A stretch of DNA of 64,000 bases from Macrotis lagotis. Taxonomy: Eukaryota; Chordata; Mammalia; Peramelemorphia; Peramelidae. Under the pieces are notes generated by a model. It saw nothing but the letters and a program-made list of their open reading frames with translations. It did no database searches and had not been told where the DNA came from. Shown in pieces: positions 30,071 through 42,393 of this stretch (position 1 is its first letter; each line of letters starts with the position of its first letter). The DNA lies in contig NC_133665.1 of NCBI RefSeq assembly GCF_037893015.1, positions 23,322,869 to 23,386,868 on the forward strand, given 5' to 3'. The translations under genes were made by a program, and so were the position numbers.

Positions 30071-30715
30071 CATCTTAGTTAAGGAGGGTTGAAGTACAAT
30101 GGGGCAGTGAGATCATACTTAGAGGGTTGGATATGAAGAGACTAGGAAGTGATTTTACCTTAATTCGTACTTTAGTTAATGAGGGCTTTAGTATAATGCT
30201 GAAGAGGAAAGAGTGTACCTGTACTTTGGTTAGGGAAGGTTGTAGGACTATGGCTTATGGCTGGAGTACTATAGAGAAAGAGAGAAAGTGTGTACTTAGA
30301 GTAACTGGACATCCCATGAAGAGATTATGCTTTGCTTGATACTTTGGCTGCAATTGAAGGGAGTGGGCTACAGGGCTGGGATGGGGGAGGAGGGGCAGGA
30401 TATATGATTCTTGAAATAATTTGTCTTTGCATTACATTGGCTTTGATTCATGAGAATTTAATGTACATGGAGGAAACATTAAAAGGAAGTAAGGAATAAA
30501 ATGATTATAAATTGATGTGATTTATGACTCTTCTGTATTTTTAAAGAAACAGAAGAGGGGAGGGTATTTAGTGACTATGACTGTCTGCTTATCAATCAAG
30601 CAATCAATCAAATTTTAAGAATAGTTTTTCCTTATATGGATAGATAAAAAGGGGTATATTTTAACAAAAGGGTTGTAAGTACAGGACATGGTTAAAACAA
30701 TAAAACTAGACATTA
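30071..30715. other. Non-L1 island inside L1-A
   Basis: This lies between the antisense L1 tail and the return of L1-A, and matches no repeat I know. It contains similar blocks (ACTTAGAGGGTTGGATATGA AGAGAC, and ACTTAGAGTAACTGGACATC then GAAGAGATT) and (TCAA)n at 30592-30612. A 70-codon frame at 30127-30339 has no recognisable domain. Confidence 0.45.
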
Positions 30716-32627
30716 GTGGTTAAATAATACCAGATGAAGAGGCACAGAGACCTATTACAGTAGAGGGAAAGAAGGGAGGGTGTGAACACTGGAAACATCT
30801 ACTCAGTAGTTTTGACCCAAAGAAGGAATAACAGATAGTACCAACTATGTTTTAAAAAAAATCTAACCTACCCTACAGGGAAGGAGGAGGGGAAAGGGGA
30901 AAGAAAGGGGAAGAAAGGACTGATAAAAGGAAAGATAAAGGTAAAATTAAAAGCAAAATAAAGTCAAAATTCAAAATAAAAGTTTATGGGAAAAGGGAAC
31001 AAAATATTAATGAAGAACAAAATATTAGTCATCTTAAATGTAAATGCAAATGGAATGAACTCTCCCATAAAATGGAAATAGATAGCAGAATGGATTAAAA
31101 ACTAGAGTCCTGTAATATAGTATTTATAAAGAAAACATCTGAAATAGAGAGATAGAACAAAAGGTTGGAACAAAAGTTATTACACATATGAGGAAGTTAA
31201 AAAAATCAGGATAGCAATCCTGATCCAATCAAAGCAAAAGCAAAAGCAAAAATAGATCTTATTAAAGTGATAAGGAAGGAAACTACTTCTTCAAAGGCAC
31301 TGTAGATAATGAAGTAATATCATTATTGAACATACATGTACCAAATGGCATAACATCCAAATTCTTAGAGGAGAAGCTAAATGAATTACAAGAAACATAG
31401 ATAGTGAAACTTTAATAATGGGAGACTTCAGCCTCATTTCTGAGATAAATCTAACCACAAAATAAGAAAGAAGGAAGTTAAGAAGACGAATAAAATCTTA
31501 GAAAGCTTAGACATTCTAGACTTCTGGAGAAAACTGAATAGGGATAGAAAAGAATGTACTTTTCCCATTGCAGTACATGTCACCTATAACAAAATTGGCC
31601 ATGTGAGAGGACAGAAAAACCTTACAATCAAATGCAGAAAGGTAGAAATAATAAATGCATACTTTCCAGATCATGATGCAATAAAATTTACATGTAATAA
31701 AAATGTATGGAGAGAAAAACCAAAAATTAATTGGAAACTAACTCATTTAATTTTAAAGAATCAATAGATTGAAAAACAATTCAAAGAAATAATCAACCAT
31801 TTTATCCAAGAAAATGCTAACAATGAGGTATTATACCAAAATTTTGGGGATGCAGCCAAAACAGTTTTTAGGGGAAATTTAATATCTCTAAATGGTTATA
31901 TGAGTAAAAAAGAGAAGGAGGAAATCAATGAAATGGGTTTGTAACTAAAAAAGATATGGGGAAAAATAAATAAAACATTCCCAATTTGATACCAAATTAC
32001 AAATTCTGAATATCAAAGAAGAAATTAATAAAAATGAAAGCAAGAAAACCATTGATCTAATAAATAAAACTAAGAATTGGTTTTATGAAAAAAACAGTAA
32101 AATGGACAAACATTTGATTAAATTGATTTTTCAAAAAAGAAAGAATAGGAAATTATCAGTATCAAAAATGGAAAGGATGAACTCACCACCAATGAGAAAG
32201 AAATTAGAGATACTTCAGAGCTATTTTGTCCAACTGTATGAAAATATATTTGACAACCTTAGTAAAATGGATGAATATTTACAAAGCATACAAACCACTC
32301 TGATTAACAGAAGAATTAAATGCTTAAATAATCCCAGTTCAGAAAAAAGAAATTGAAAAAACCACCAATAAATTCCGTAAGAATAATTATCTAGGTTCAA
32401 ATGGATTTACAAGTGAATTCTATCAAACATTTAAGGAACAATTAATTCTAATTCTACATAAATCATTTTTTAAAATAGAAGGAACTCTGCCAAATTCTTT
32501 TTGTGATACCATTATAGTGCTGATTCCTAAATCATGAAGAATCAAAACCACCTTAGGAAAAAAATTCAGCCTCAGAAAATCAATATTCCTATAGTGTACA
32601 TTAATGCAAAAATCTTAAATGAATTTT

Positions 32628-32761
32628 TTTTAGTTTTTTTTGCTAGGCAATGGGGTTAAGTGGCTTGCCCAAGGCCAAACAGCTAGGTAATTATTAGGTG
32701 TCTGAGGCCAGATTTGAACTCAGGTACTCCTGACTCCAAGGCCGGCACCACCTAGCTGCCC
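32628..32761 (-). mobile_element. tRNA-derived SINE in L1-A ORF2
   Basis: TTTGCTAGGCAATGGGGTTA, GCTAGGTAATTATTAGGTGT, GAACTCAGGTACTCCTGACT and CACCTAGCTGCCC. The flanks CTTAAATGAATTTT (from 32614) and CTTAAATAAAATTTT (from 32761) form an imperfect TSD. About 14 bases near the tRNA head are deleted. Confidence 0.88.
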
Positions 32762-33865
32762 TTAAATAAAATTTTAACAAAGAGATTACAAAAAGTTATT
32801 ACTATATACTATAATTAGGTAGGATTTATACCAGATAAGCAGGAATGGTTCAATATTAGGAAAATAATCAATAAAATTGAACATATCAAAAAACAAAACC
32901 AATGGAAATGATATGATTTTCTCAATAGAGGCTGAATAGACCTTTGACAAAATACAACATTCATTCCTATTAAAACCACTAGAGAGTATAGGAATAAATG
33001 TAATTTTCTTTAAAATATATAACAGTATCTATCTAGAAACCATCAACAAATAATACTTGTAAAGGGAAAAGCTAAGAACATTTCCAATAAGATTGGGTGA
33101 AACAAAGTTGCCCATTATCACCATTGTTATTCAACATAATGTTAGAAATGTTAGCCTTAGAAATAAGAAAAGGAAAAGAAATTGAAGAAATTAGAATTGA
33201 CAAAAGGATGCAAAACATTCCCTCTTTGCATATGTTATGATGTATATTTAAAGAACTTGAGAAAATCAACTAAAAATTATTCAAAATAATTGACAAATTT
33301 AGCTAAGTAGAAGGACATAAAATAAACCCACAAAAATCATCAGCATTTTTATACATGAACAACAAAGACCAAAGGCAGGAGTAGAGGCATTGGTTCTGGC
33401 ACTGACAGTCTAGAGCTTACCAGGAAGACTGGAGGATGAGTTCCAGTGCAGGAGAGTTGCAAATATTGCATCCCTGGGCTCTTCTTGTCTGGAGGAACTC
33501 AGAGTCCACACCTTCAACCCAGCTGAAGTCTTATCCCAAAACAAACATGATTACAGTACACTTCCACCTCAGGCTCAGTTGTGAGCAGCAGAGCTGCCTC
33601 AGCTGTTATTATGAAGAGTAATTACGTTGCCCTAAGGCAAAACCCACCAATGTTCAAAGATAAAAGTATTCAGCAGCTTCAGCAACCAACTCCAGACCAA
33701 GAGAGAGGGCCTCAAATCAAGGTAACAGACAATCCAGAGAAAGCAACCAACACAGCCTACTGACTGGTCCACTTGGAGTTACTGAACCCAGTGAGTAAAA
33801 CCTCTAGGAATCTCAACCCGAAACCTCTGTAAACCAGCCCACCCCCAAAACAAGTTCTTAGGAAA

Positions 33866-34862
33866 ATGAAGAGAGGCCAGTGAAAAGGAGAGATCATAGA
33901 TAAATTGATAGAAGGAAAAGACCCTAATTCAGAGAGACCTAGGACCTCTGAGGAGAATATGATCTGGTCTACAGAATAGAAAGACTTCTTTGAAGAAATC
34001 GGTAAGGATTTTAAAAATAAATTGGAAAATTTAGGAGAGAAAATTAACACCTTGTAACAAGAAAACAAATCCTTATAAAATATGATTGGATGAATGCAAA
34101 AAGAAAATACTTCTCTCAAAACCTCAATTGGTCAAATGGAAAACTCATTCAAAGATAGAATTGACCAATTAGAAAAGGAGTTGCAAAAGGTAAATGAAGA
34201 AAATTCTTCTCTAAAAAAAGGAATGGAGTCTGTGGAAACTAATGACTTAATGAGACAGCAAGAGTCTGTTAAACGAAACCAAAAAATCAAAAACATACAA
34301 GAAAATGTAAAATACATTATCAGCAGAGCTCTTGAAAAGAGAGCGAGAAGGGAATGTCTGAGAATTATTGGTCTTCCTGAAAACATTGAAGAGGAAAAAA
34401 GGCCTGGACTTAATATTGCAGGATTTAGTAATGGAAAATTACCATGATATCATGGAACCAGAGGGCAAAATCTTTATTGAAAGAATGCATCAATCCCCTC
34501 CAGAAAGAGATACTAAAATGAAAACACCAAGGAATGCTGTGGCTAAATTCCAGTACTATTAGATAAAAGAGAAAATCTTGCAAGCAGTCAGAAAGAAAGA
34601 ATTTTGATACCAAGGAGCCACACTAAGGATTACATAGGACCTGGCTGCATCAACAATTAATGGATCTAAGGGCCTGGAATGAGATATTCCAAAGAGCAAG
34701 GGAGCTTGGAATTCAGCCAAGAATCTGGCTAAACTGAGTCTTCTCTTCCAGGGGAAAAGATGGAAATTTAATGAATTGTGAGACTTCCAACATTTCCTGA
34801 TGAAAAGACCAGAGCTAAATAGAAAATGTGAATATCAAACAGGAGGTTCAAGGGACACATGA
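33866..34862 (+). pseudogene. Decayed ORF1 of L1-B
   Basis: It starts MKRGQ at 33866. A frame open at 34094-34447 (118 codons) shows the coiled coil (QMENSFKDRIDQLEKELQK) and the RRM signature (RRECLRIIGLPENIEEEK). The C-terminal domain continues in another frame (ERMHQSPPERD at about 34482). It ends near 34862. A frameshift at about 34430 separates the halves. The usual role of this protein is binding L1 RNA. Confidence 0.75.
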
Positions 34863-35451
34863 AAAGGTTAAAAAAGGGCAAAGAAAAAAACAGATGTGCA
34901 ATAAGATAAAACTGGCTATATTCCCATCTGGGAGAAAGATTCTCATAACACTTGAGAATTGTAACTCTATTACAGAGAATATACTTAGCCAGAAGTGATG
35001 GACACGCATGATTTTTCTGTGACTCGGATAGAATGATTTAAAAACAATACCTCCTTAAAAAGGGGGGGAACAGTAAGGATCAGGAGGATGGAGGAGACTG
35101 AATGGGGTAAATCTCATTACATTACGAGGTACAAAAGACTTATTGTAATAGAGGGGTGGAAGGGAGGTGATGAGAACCACCTTAATCTGCCTCATATCAG
35201 ACTTGGCTTAAAGTTAACTTACACACAGACAGTTAAGTTAAGAAACTTATCCTACCTTTCAAGCATTAAAGGGAAAAAAGGGGATAGGGAGGGGAGAAAG
35301 GGGGGAGTTAACTGAAGGAAGGAAATGAATAAGGGACAAAGGGAAAGGGGAAAGAAAGGGGTGGGGGTGAATATAGGAGGGCAAACACATTGAAGGTGGG
35401 GAATATGGATAAAGTGAAAAAAAGGGGAAATACAAAGAGAAGGAAGAAAGC

Positions 35452-36250
35452 ATGGAGGGCAATAAAGAACTAGTAATTATAACTCCGATTGGGATGTACT
35501 CTCCCTTAAAAGGTAAGCAAATAACAGAGTGGATTAAAAACCAGAATCCTACAATATGCTGCTTACAAGAAACACATTTGAAGCAGAGAGATACCTATAG
35601 AGTAAAGGTGAAAGGTTGGAGCAAAATATATTTTGCTTCAGCTGAAGTGAAAAAAGCAGAGGTAGCAATCCTTATCTCAGACAAAGCAGCTACAAAAATA
35701 GATATTGTTAAAAGAGATAAGGAAGGAAATTATATCCTCTTAAAAGGTACCACAGACAATAAAATAATTTCAATGCTAAATATGTATGCACTAAATGGTA
35801 TAGCATCCAGATTCTTAGAGGAGAAGGTGAAGGAAGACAAACAGCAAATCTCTACTGGTAGGAGACCTCAACTTCCTACTCTCAGATTTAAATAAATCTA
35901 ATCATAAAATAAACAAGAAAGAAGTTAAGGATGTAAATAGAATGTTAGAAAATCTAGACATGATAATGATAAACCTGTTGAGGAAAATGAATGGAGATAG
36001 AAAGGAATATACATTTTTTTTCCTGCGGTACATTACACTTACACAAAAATTGTGCTATGGCAGAAAAACCTAATGATCAATTGCAGAAAGGCAGAAATAG
36101 TGAATACATCTTTCTCAGATCATAATGCAGTAAAAATCATATGCAATATCAGGCCAGGGAGATAAAGACCCAAAAACTAATTGGAAACTGAATAACCTCA
36201 TTTTAAAAAATGAGTGGATCAAACAACAAATTATAGAAATAATTTATAGA
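35452..36250 (+). pseudogene. Endonuclease half of L1-B ORF2
   Basis: It is open for 147 codons from 35452. The start MEGNKELVIITPIGMYSPLK and the metal-site motif CLQETHLKQRD (about residue 36) are those of the apurinic endonuclease that nicks the target in L1 retrotransposition. LNMYALNG keeps the NMYAPN motif with one change. After 35895 frameshifts appear, and the deletion removes the polymerase, so it is non-functional. Confidence 0.78.
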
Positions 36251-37980
36251 AAGAAATTATAGTATTATAGAATTTCTGACAAAGAACTCATTTCTAAAAT
36301 ATACTGAGTCAAATTTAAAAAAAAGCCATTCTCCAATTGACAGATGGTCAAAGAATATGAAAAGGTAATTTACAGATGAGGAAATCAAAGCTATCCACAA
36401 TCATATGAAAAATTGCTCTAAATCTTCACTTATTAGAGAAATGCAAATTAAAGTATCTCTGAGGTATTACCTCACATCTCTCAGACTGGTCAATATGACC
36501 AGAAAGGACAGTGATTAATGTTGGAAGGGATGTGGGAAATTTGAGACAGTAATACATTATTGGTGGAGCTGTGAACTCATCCAACCTTTCTGGAGAACAA
36601 CTTGGAATTATACCCAAAGGGCAATAAAAATGTGCATACCCTTTGATCCAGCAATACCACTACTGGGTCTATACCCTGAAGAGATGATGAAAAAAGGGTT
36701 AAAAACATCACTTGCACAAAAATATTCATAGCAGCCCTGTTTGTGGTGGCAAAGAATTGGAAATTAAGTGAATGTCCTTGAGTTGGGGAAAGGCTTAATG
36801 AACTGTGGTATATGTATGCCATGGAACACTATTACTCTATTAGAAACCAGGAGAGATGGGAAGTCAGGAAAGCATGGAAGGATTTGCATGAACTGATGCT
36901 GAGTGAGATGAGCAGAACCAGAAAAACCTTGTACACCCTAACAGCAAGGTGTGGGTGATGATGAACCTGAATTGATTTGCTCCTTCCATCAGTGCAACAA
37001 TCAGGGACAATTTTGGGCTATCTGTGATAGAAAATACCATCTATATCCAGAGAAATAATTGTTGAGTTTGAGCAAAGACCAAACACATAAGTCTGTAGTT
37101 TTGCTATCTCTTATACTTTATTTTTCATCCTTAAAGATATGATTTCTCTCATCACATTCAACTTAGATCAATGTATACCATGGAAACAATGTAAAGACTA
37201 ACAGTCTGCCTTCTATGAGGGGTAGGGAAGGGAAGCAAGATTGGGGGAAAATTGTAATACTCAAAATAAATAAAACCTTTATAAAAATAAATAAAGTAAC
37301 TGCAGACAACATAAAATACGTAGGAAATGACCTACCAAGACAAACCAAGAAACTCTATGAACACAATTACAAAACAATTTTCACACAAATAAAGTCAGAC
37401 CTAAACAATTGGAAAAACATCAGTTATTCATGGTTAGGCCAAGCTAAGTAAGACTAGGCATTAATTATTAATAATAATAATAGTAATAATGGCAACTATA
37501 CCCAAATTAAATTACTTATTCATTGCCATAACAATGAAATTACCAAATAACTATTCCCTGAGCTAGAAAAAATATTCATCTGAAGCAACAAAAAATCAAG
37601 AATGTTGAGGGAATTGATGGGAAAAAAATGCAAAGGAAGGTGACCTAACTGCATCAGATCTAAAGCTATACTATAAAGCCCCAGTCATCAAAACTGCCTG
37701 GTACTGGTTAACATGACTATAGTCATCTATTGTTTGACCAAACCAAAGATATTAGTTTCTGGGATAAGAAGTCACTATTTGACAAAAACTGGGAAAACTG
37801 AAAAATAGCATGGCAAAAACTAGACATAGACCCACATCTCACACACTATACCAAAATTAGGTCAAATTAGGTACAGGATTTAGACATAAGGGTGATACAT
37901 TATACCAATTACAGAGCAAAAAATACTCTTATCTGTCAAATTTATGGAAAGGGGAGAAATTTATGACCAAACAAAAAATA

Positions 37981-38512
37981 CCATATTTCCCCATGTATAA
38001 AGATACACCTTAAATTTGGAGTCCAAAATTTGAAAAAAAAAAGAGTATTAAATAAAGTTATTGAACTCAAGTATTATTCATCATAAAATTCATAGAACTC
38101 CTCATCACTGTCAAAACTCCCATCCATTAGCTTGTCATCATCTGTGTTTGATTATGGATGACTGTCTTAGGACCCCTGACTGCTCTCCTGCTTGTGCTCT
38201 GGTCTGTGGTTGACCACAAGAACTCCCTAGGCAACTCTGGTGCATGAACGTATGTTTAGTCCATTTTGTTTCATGAATCTGAAAGATCAATTGTATCCTC
38301 TATTGAAATCAGTAACTTCTTTTTCATTAGCATTTCTTTTGGCCCTTATGCTGAACCATCTTTGTTGACACAGGAATTTCAATGACCCTTTGCTCTTCAA
38401 ACCATCTCTTCAGTTCCCTCTCTAAATCATGCCATTTTGCTGACTTGCCTCTCATGACCTTCTTCTGCCAGGACATTTTCTGTGGTGTTTCAACAGCACA
38501 AAAAGAGTAGAG
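37981..38512 (-). mobile_element. pogo-superfamily (Tc2-like) DNA transposon remnant
   Basis: The low-coordinate end CCATATTTCCCCATGTATAA resembles a DNA transposon terminus. Minus-strand coding remnants include KWHDLERELKRWFEEQRV, then IPVSTKMVQHK (the CENP-B/Tc5-type DNA-binding domain of pogo transposases). Farther on, an acidic tail (LMDGSFDSDEEFYEFYDE) lies right before the terminus, where pogo transposases often end in acidic residues. The catalytic DDE core is missing. The dinucleotide TA flanks both ends (37979-37980, 38513-38514), and the L1-A sequence is continuous across. No second terminal inverted repeat is visible. Confidence 0.65.
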
Positions 38513-38725
38513 TACATTATAAAATACAAAGTGGATGATTTTAACAATATGAAATTTGAAAGTTTGCACACTAATAAAACCAGTGCTGCCAAGACTGGAA
38601 GGATATTTTCCTTTCTGTTTGTAAGCTGGAAAACAATTTTTATGACTAGGGGTTATGAAGAGAATTGAATCAAATTTATAAGTTTACAAGCCATTCCCCA
38701 ATTGATGAATTGCCAAAGGATATAC

Positions 38726-39494
38726 ATATATAATCACATTATACAATTTAATCACAGAATATAAGAGAAAATTCATAAAGGTAAACAATCTTGAATAGCT
38801 CAGAAGGGCTAAGTGATGATCAAACAGATTGGGAAAGGGACAGCTATTATCTTTCCTTTAAACTTTTAATTTGTCCAAGAATCATTGAAGGAAACAAAGG
38901 GAAAAAAGCAGGGTCTACGTATTAAAAAAGAAACTGTAGAGAAAAAGAGAGGTTAGGGATAGAAATAGAATGAGGTTTTTTTTTTTTAAATTGGGGTATC
39001 TCCTGAAATTCATTCAAATATAGAGATATGAAGAAGGAAAGGATTTGTGAGCCAATCTTTTAGAAGGATAAGAAAATGGAAGATAAAAAAATTATAGTAA
39101 TTGAAACAGAATAAAATGAATAAGGACCCATGTTAGGCTAGTTAAGGAACAACAGTATGTCTGAGTCCAAGTTTGTGTTGACAACTGATTGTCTTGTGCC
39201 TAACCATCAACAGGAACAGATTATAACAACAAAATCATTTCAATATTTACAACCATATGAAAAATGGACAGGGAAGAGGGGAAAGCAAAACAATGAGTTT
39301 GGGGGTTTAGAATAGAATTTGTGGGTAAGGATAACCACTATTTCTACTACTAATTAGCATCTTGTTAGAAATTCTAGCTATAATAATAATAATGAGACAA
39401 AAAAGATAATCTAACTTACTCTCCCTTTGTTTAATTATGAGAAAAATTTGTTGTCCATTTCCTGACCTGGGTTTGTCTAAGACTTTCACTTTCT
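38726..39494. other. Unassigned stretch
   Basis: No confident repeat or gene. L1-A stops near 38725 without its 3' UTR, so a rearrangement breakpoint lies here. Confidence 0.35.
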
Positions 39495-39546
39495 AGATCT
39501 CTATATCTCTGTGTCTCTCTGTCTTTCTGCCTCTCTGTCTCTCTCT

Positions 39547-39637
<91 letters not shown>
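39495..39637. repeat. (TC)n(AC)n compound microsatellite
   Basis: A CT-rich lead-in, about 22 TC units, then about 21 AC units. It explains the low-complexity open frames on both strands. Confidence 0.97.
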
Positions 39638-39639
<2 letters not shown>

Positions 39640-39740
39640 CAATTCACATATGCCAAAGAGCTCATACATTTCCATCTAACTACAAATCACAATCTGAACA
39701 ATAGACATTCTGTCTCCCTATGATTATTCTTATTGTGGTA

Positions 39741-40325
39741 TGTGGGAAATTAAATGACTAAGGAAACAAAGGTTTAATCTTCCATGCATAGCTATTTATT
39801 AAACAATGCATGTCAATAGCCCAGTGAAGAAGGATTAGTTCACCCCAGCTTAGGCCTAGAACCTAAATATAGAAGACAGATGTTTATATGCTGAAAACAG
39901 GTAATCAAATAAGACCAATTTATCAAAAGGAAATAATAGAATATTAGGCAATCTGATTTCTCATTGGATAAAAGATTAGGGACTTCCCAAGTTGGAAAAA
40001 GGAGAATGAACAGGTGTGATTTCTGGAATTCATCAAATGAGGTGACCCACTCCCCATTCCCCAAATTTCTGTAAACAATCAAAGATCATGAAAATAATAA
40101 TTTATTGATCAGTATGTAGACAGTTTTCAGAAAAGATATGGTTTAATTAAGATGTACAATGGTAAAAAACTCCTTGCATTAGTCTTTGCATATGACCAGA
40201 TTTCTCATCAGCATAACTTAGTTCCTTAGTTAAGTTAATCTAAACAGTGGGTAGAGTGGTCCAGTTTCCCAGTCATGCAGGGCTAATTTCAAATAATACA
40301 ATAAGATTTTGTCCCAGTTCCCACA
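39741..40325. repeat. Candidate solo LTR of an endogenous retrovirus
   Basis: A 585-base unit begins TGTGGGAA and ends TTCCCACA, an 8-base inverted end with the TG...CA of retroviral LTRs. A minus-strand AATAAA lies about 50 bases from the low-coordinate end. No internal viral sequence is next to it. Flanking ATTG at 39732-39735 and 40326-40329 could be a 4-base duplication only if the LTR begins five bases earlier, so this is not firm. Confidence 0.5.
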
Positions 40326-40719
40326 ATTGAATAAAGTTTTCTCATAGAAAAGAAATTGGACTAGACTACCATGATTGAATAAAAAGGGAACTGTGTTAGT
40401 TCTAGAATTAAGTCACAAGATAGAGTCAGTGTGGCTCACTCACTTCCTACAATTTACCACTTGCTGTCATAATCCCCTCAATTCTTTTACTATATTAATT
40501 ACAAAGCTAAAATCTTTTGAGTGCTCATGGATTTTATCCAAGAAGATTTACAGTGTATAAAGATTTGATGCAACCATGATTTTATAAAAAGTAATAACTA
40601 AAAAGTTCAAGGAGAAAGATTATGTAGGTGGGTAATTCATAACTGGAAACAGTATAAAAGAAATCACAGAATAGAAAATGAACAATCTCAATTACAGGAT
40701 ATTAAAAAAAGTAATTGCA
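40326..40719. other. Unassigned stretch
   Basis: No confident repeat or gene. Confidence 0.35.
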
Positions 40720-41470
40720 TTAATAAAACCAGTGAACCTTGAATCAGAAGAAAGGACACAGATCAGGAAAGAATTTTGTATTGATTACTTATAAAAGTCT
40801 GACTTTTAAAATCTATTGAGAAAGAATACAAAATCAATAGAAATAAGAACTATTTTCTGATAAAATGGCCAAAGCATTTATTTTCAAAAGATAAATGTAA
40901 CCTACCAATAACACCTAGAAAAATATTAAAAATTACTAATAGAGAAATGAAAATTGTTGCAAAGTATAGCATCACAACCATTAAACTATCAATGATGGTA
41001 TAAGATTCAAAAATTAATTTCTGAAAAAGCTGTGGAAAATCAGGCATTTTAATTTAAATCAAGGGAATGGTTTATAATTTTGGAAAACAACTTGTGATTA
41101 AGTAGGAAAAATTATAAATCATATATTCATTTTGACCCATATAGAAAACAAACAAAAAAAGACCAACATATAAAAGCTATTCAAAGCATATTATTTTGCA
41201 GTGTAAAAAAGAAATAAAATATTTACCACTATTGGGCATTGATTGCACAAATTATGTTGTCCATTAATTAATGAAAAACTATAGGAAATAATGACAGAGA
41301 GGAAGAATTGAAGGAAACCAAAGAAATTGTATATGAAGTAATGTAGGATGAAGAAAAGGAAGCCTGAAGACATAATTTCAACAGTACAAAAACATGAAGA
41401 GAAAATAAAACATGAACTAGAAATAAGGGTCAGTGATATTACATTTTGTCAAAGAGAAAAAAAACATGTT
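40720..41470 (+). mobile_element. Old, heavily diverged L1 3' region
   Basis: TTAATAAAACCAGTGAACCT, CTGACTTTTAAAATCTATTG AGAAAGAAT, TGGAAAACAACTTGTGATTA and CCACTATTGGGCATTGATTG track the ORF2 C-terminal region and 3' UTR in sense order, with many gaps. Its end is uncertain. Confidence 0.55.
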
Positions 41471-41489
41471 CTCCTAGCAATCATTAGAA

Positions 41490-42200
41490 GAATGGTTGTT
41501 TTTATTTTTTACTATTTATTTTCCAATCCAAATTCCCCCTCTCTTTAATTAATTCCTTCTACTTTTCATTGAGAAGGTAAGCAATATAATATCAAACATA
41601 AAAGTGTAGTTATGAAGAACTTTTCCCTATTAGCCATGTTAAAAAATGCTAAAAAAAATAAAGAAAATGAAAAAATGCTTCAATCTGGCAGATAGCATTT
41701 TTCATCATGAGTCCTTTGGATTTATTATGAATCATTGTATTGATCAGAGTAGCTAATTTTTTCACAATTGATTACCACTATGATACTGCTGCTACTGTGT
41801 TCAATGTTTTCCTGTACTTCTCATTTTACTTTGCATCAGTTCATATAAGTCTTAGACTTCTCTGAAACCATCCCCTTCTTTCTTTTTGTACAATAATATT
41901 TCATTACAATCATATAACACAATTTATTCATTCATCCTCCAATTGATGGATTGGCCCATAATTTATAATTCTTATCCACAACAAAAGAGCAATTATAGAT
42001 ATTTTTATACATTTACATCTTTTCCCTTTTTCTTTGATTGCTTTGGAATACAGACCTAGTAGTGGTATTGCTGGGTCAAAGGGTATGAACAATTTCTATA
42101 GCTATTTGAGCAAAGCTCCAAATTATTCTCTATAAGAGTTGGACAAGTTCACAATTTCACCAATAATGCATTAGTGACATCATTTTTTCATGTCTTGTAC
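41490..42200 (-). mobile_element. Old antisense L1, 3' part (continues after HAL1 copy c)
   Basis: GATAGCATTTTTCATCATGA GTCC, GCATCAGTTCATATAAGTC, CAGACCTAGTAGTGGTATTG CTGGGTCAAAGGGTATG and ACCAATAATGCATTAGTGAC are the antisense L1 3' UTR and ORF2 end. HAL1 copy c interrupts it, and the rest follows at 45397-45620. Confidence 0.8.
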
Positions 42201-42393
42201 AACAATTGGAATTTTCTTTTTTTAATTTTCTTTTTTTATTCTCATTTTGTATAAAGGTTTTTTTTACATTAATAAAATATTCTTGTTTAAGAGTAAACAA
42301 AATAGCCCCCCCATGAATATAGATTTTCTTGGGCAATAAAGTAAAGGGGAGAGGAAAAAAATTAAAATTAAAAAAAAATAATAGTAATAATTG

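Larger units (their letters stand above)
33386..37284 (+). mobile_element. L1-B: sense L1 nested in L1-A, with an internal deletion in ORF2
   Basis: It starts within the 5' UTR (GGTTCTGGCACTGACAGTCT) and contains ORF1 (33866-34862), the inter-ORF region (34863-35451) and the endonuclease half of ORF2 (35452 to about 36250). A deletion then jumps to the C-terminal end (AATTTCTGACAAAGAACTCA at about 36270). The 3' UTR ends with AATAAATAAAACC at about 37260-37284. The reverse transcriptase is missing. L1-A ORF2 continues on both sides, so L1-B inserted into it. Target-site duplications are not clear. Confidence 0.82.
28022..38725 (+). mobile_element. L1-A: long decayed sense L1, multiply interrupted
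   Basis: A 5' end resembling HAL1/L1 (GGGAAAAGATGGTGGCATGA) at 28031 is followed by a 5' UTR, an ORF1 remnant (about 28700-29500), an inter-ORF purine-rich region (about 30716-31010) and ORF2. The endonuclease lies at about 31010-31480 and the reverse transcriptase at about 32080-33370 (AATTTTAACAAAGAG to AAAATAAACCCACAAAAATC). After L1-B, ORF2 resumes at 37285 (TAACTGCAGACAACATAAAA TACG) and stops near 38725 before any 3' UTR. Inside lie an antisense L1 tail, a non-L1 island, a SINE, L1-B and a pogo-like remnant. Many stops make it non-functional. Confidence 0.8.

Noticed and set aside
39431..39723. Frames rich in Cys-Val, Arg-Glu, Ser-Leu and His-Thr
   Set aside because: Translations of the (TC)n(AC)n microsatellite.
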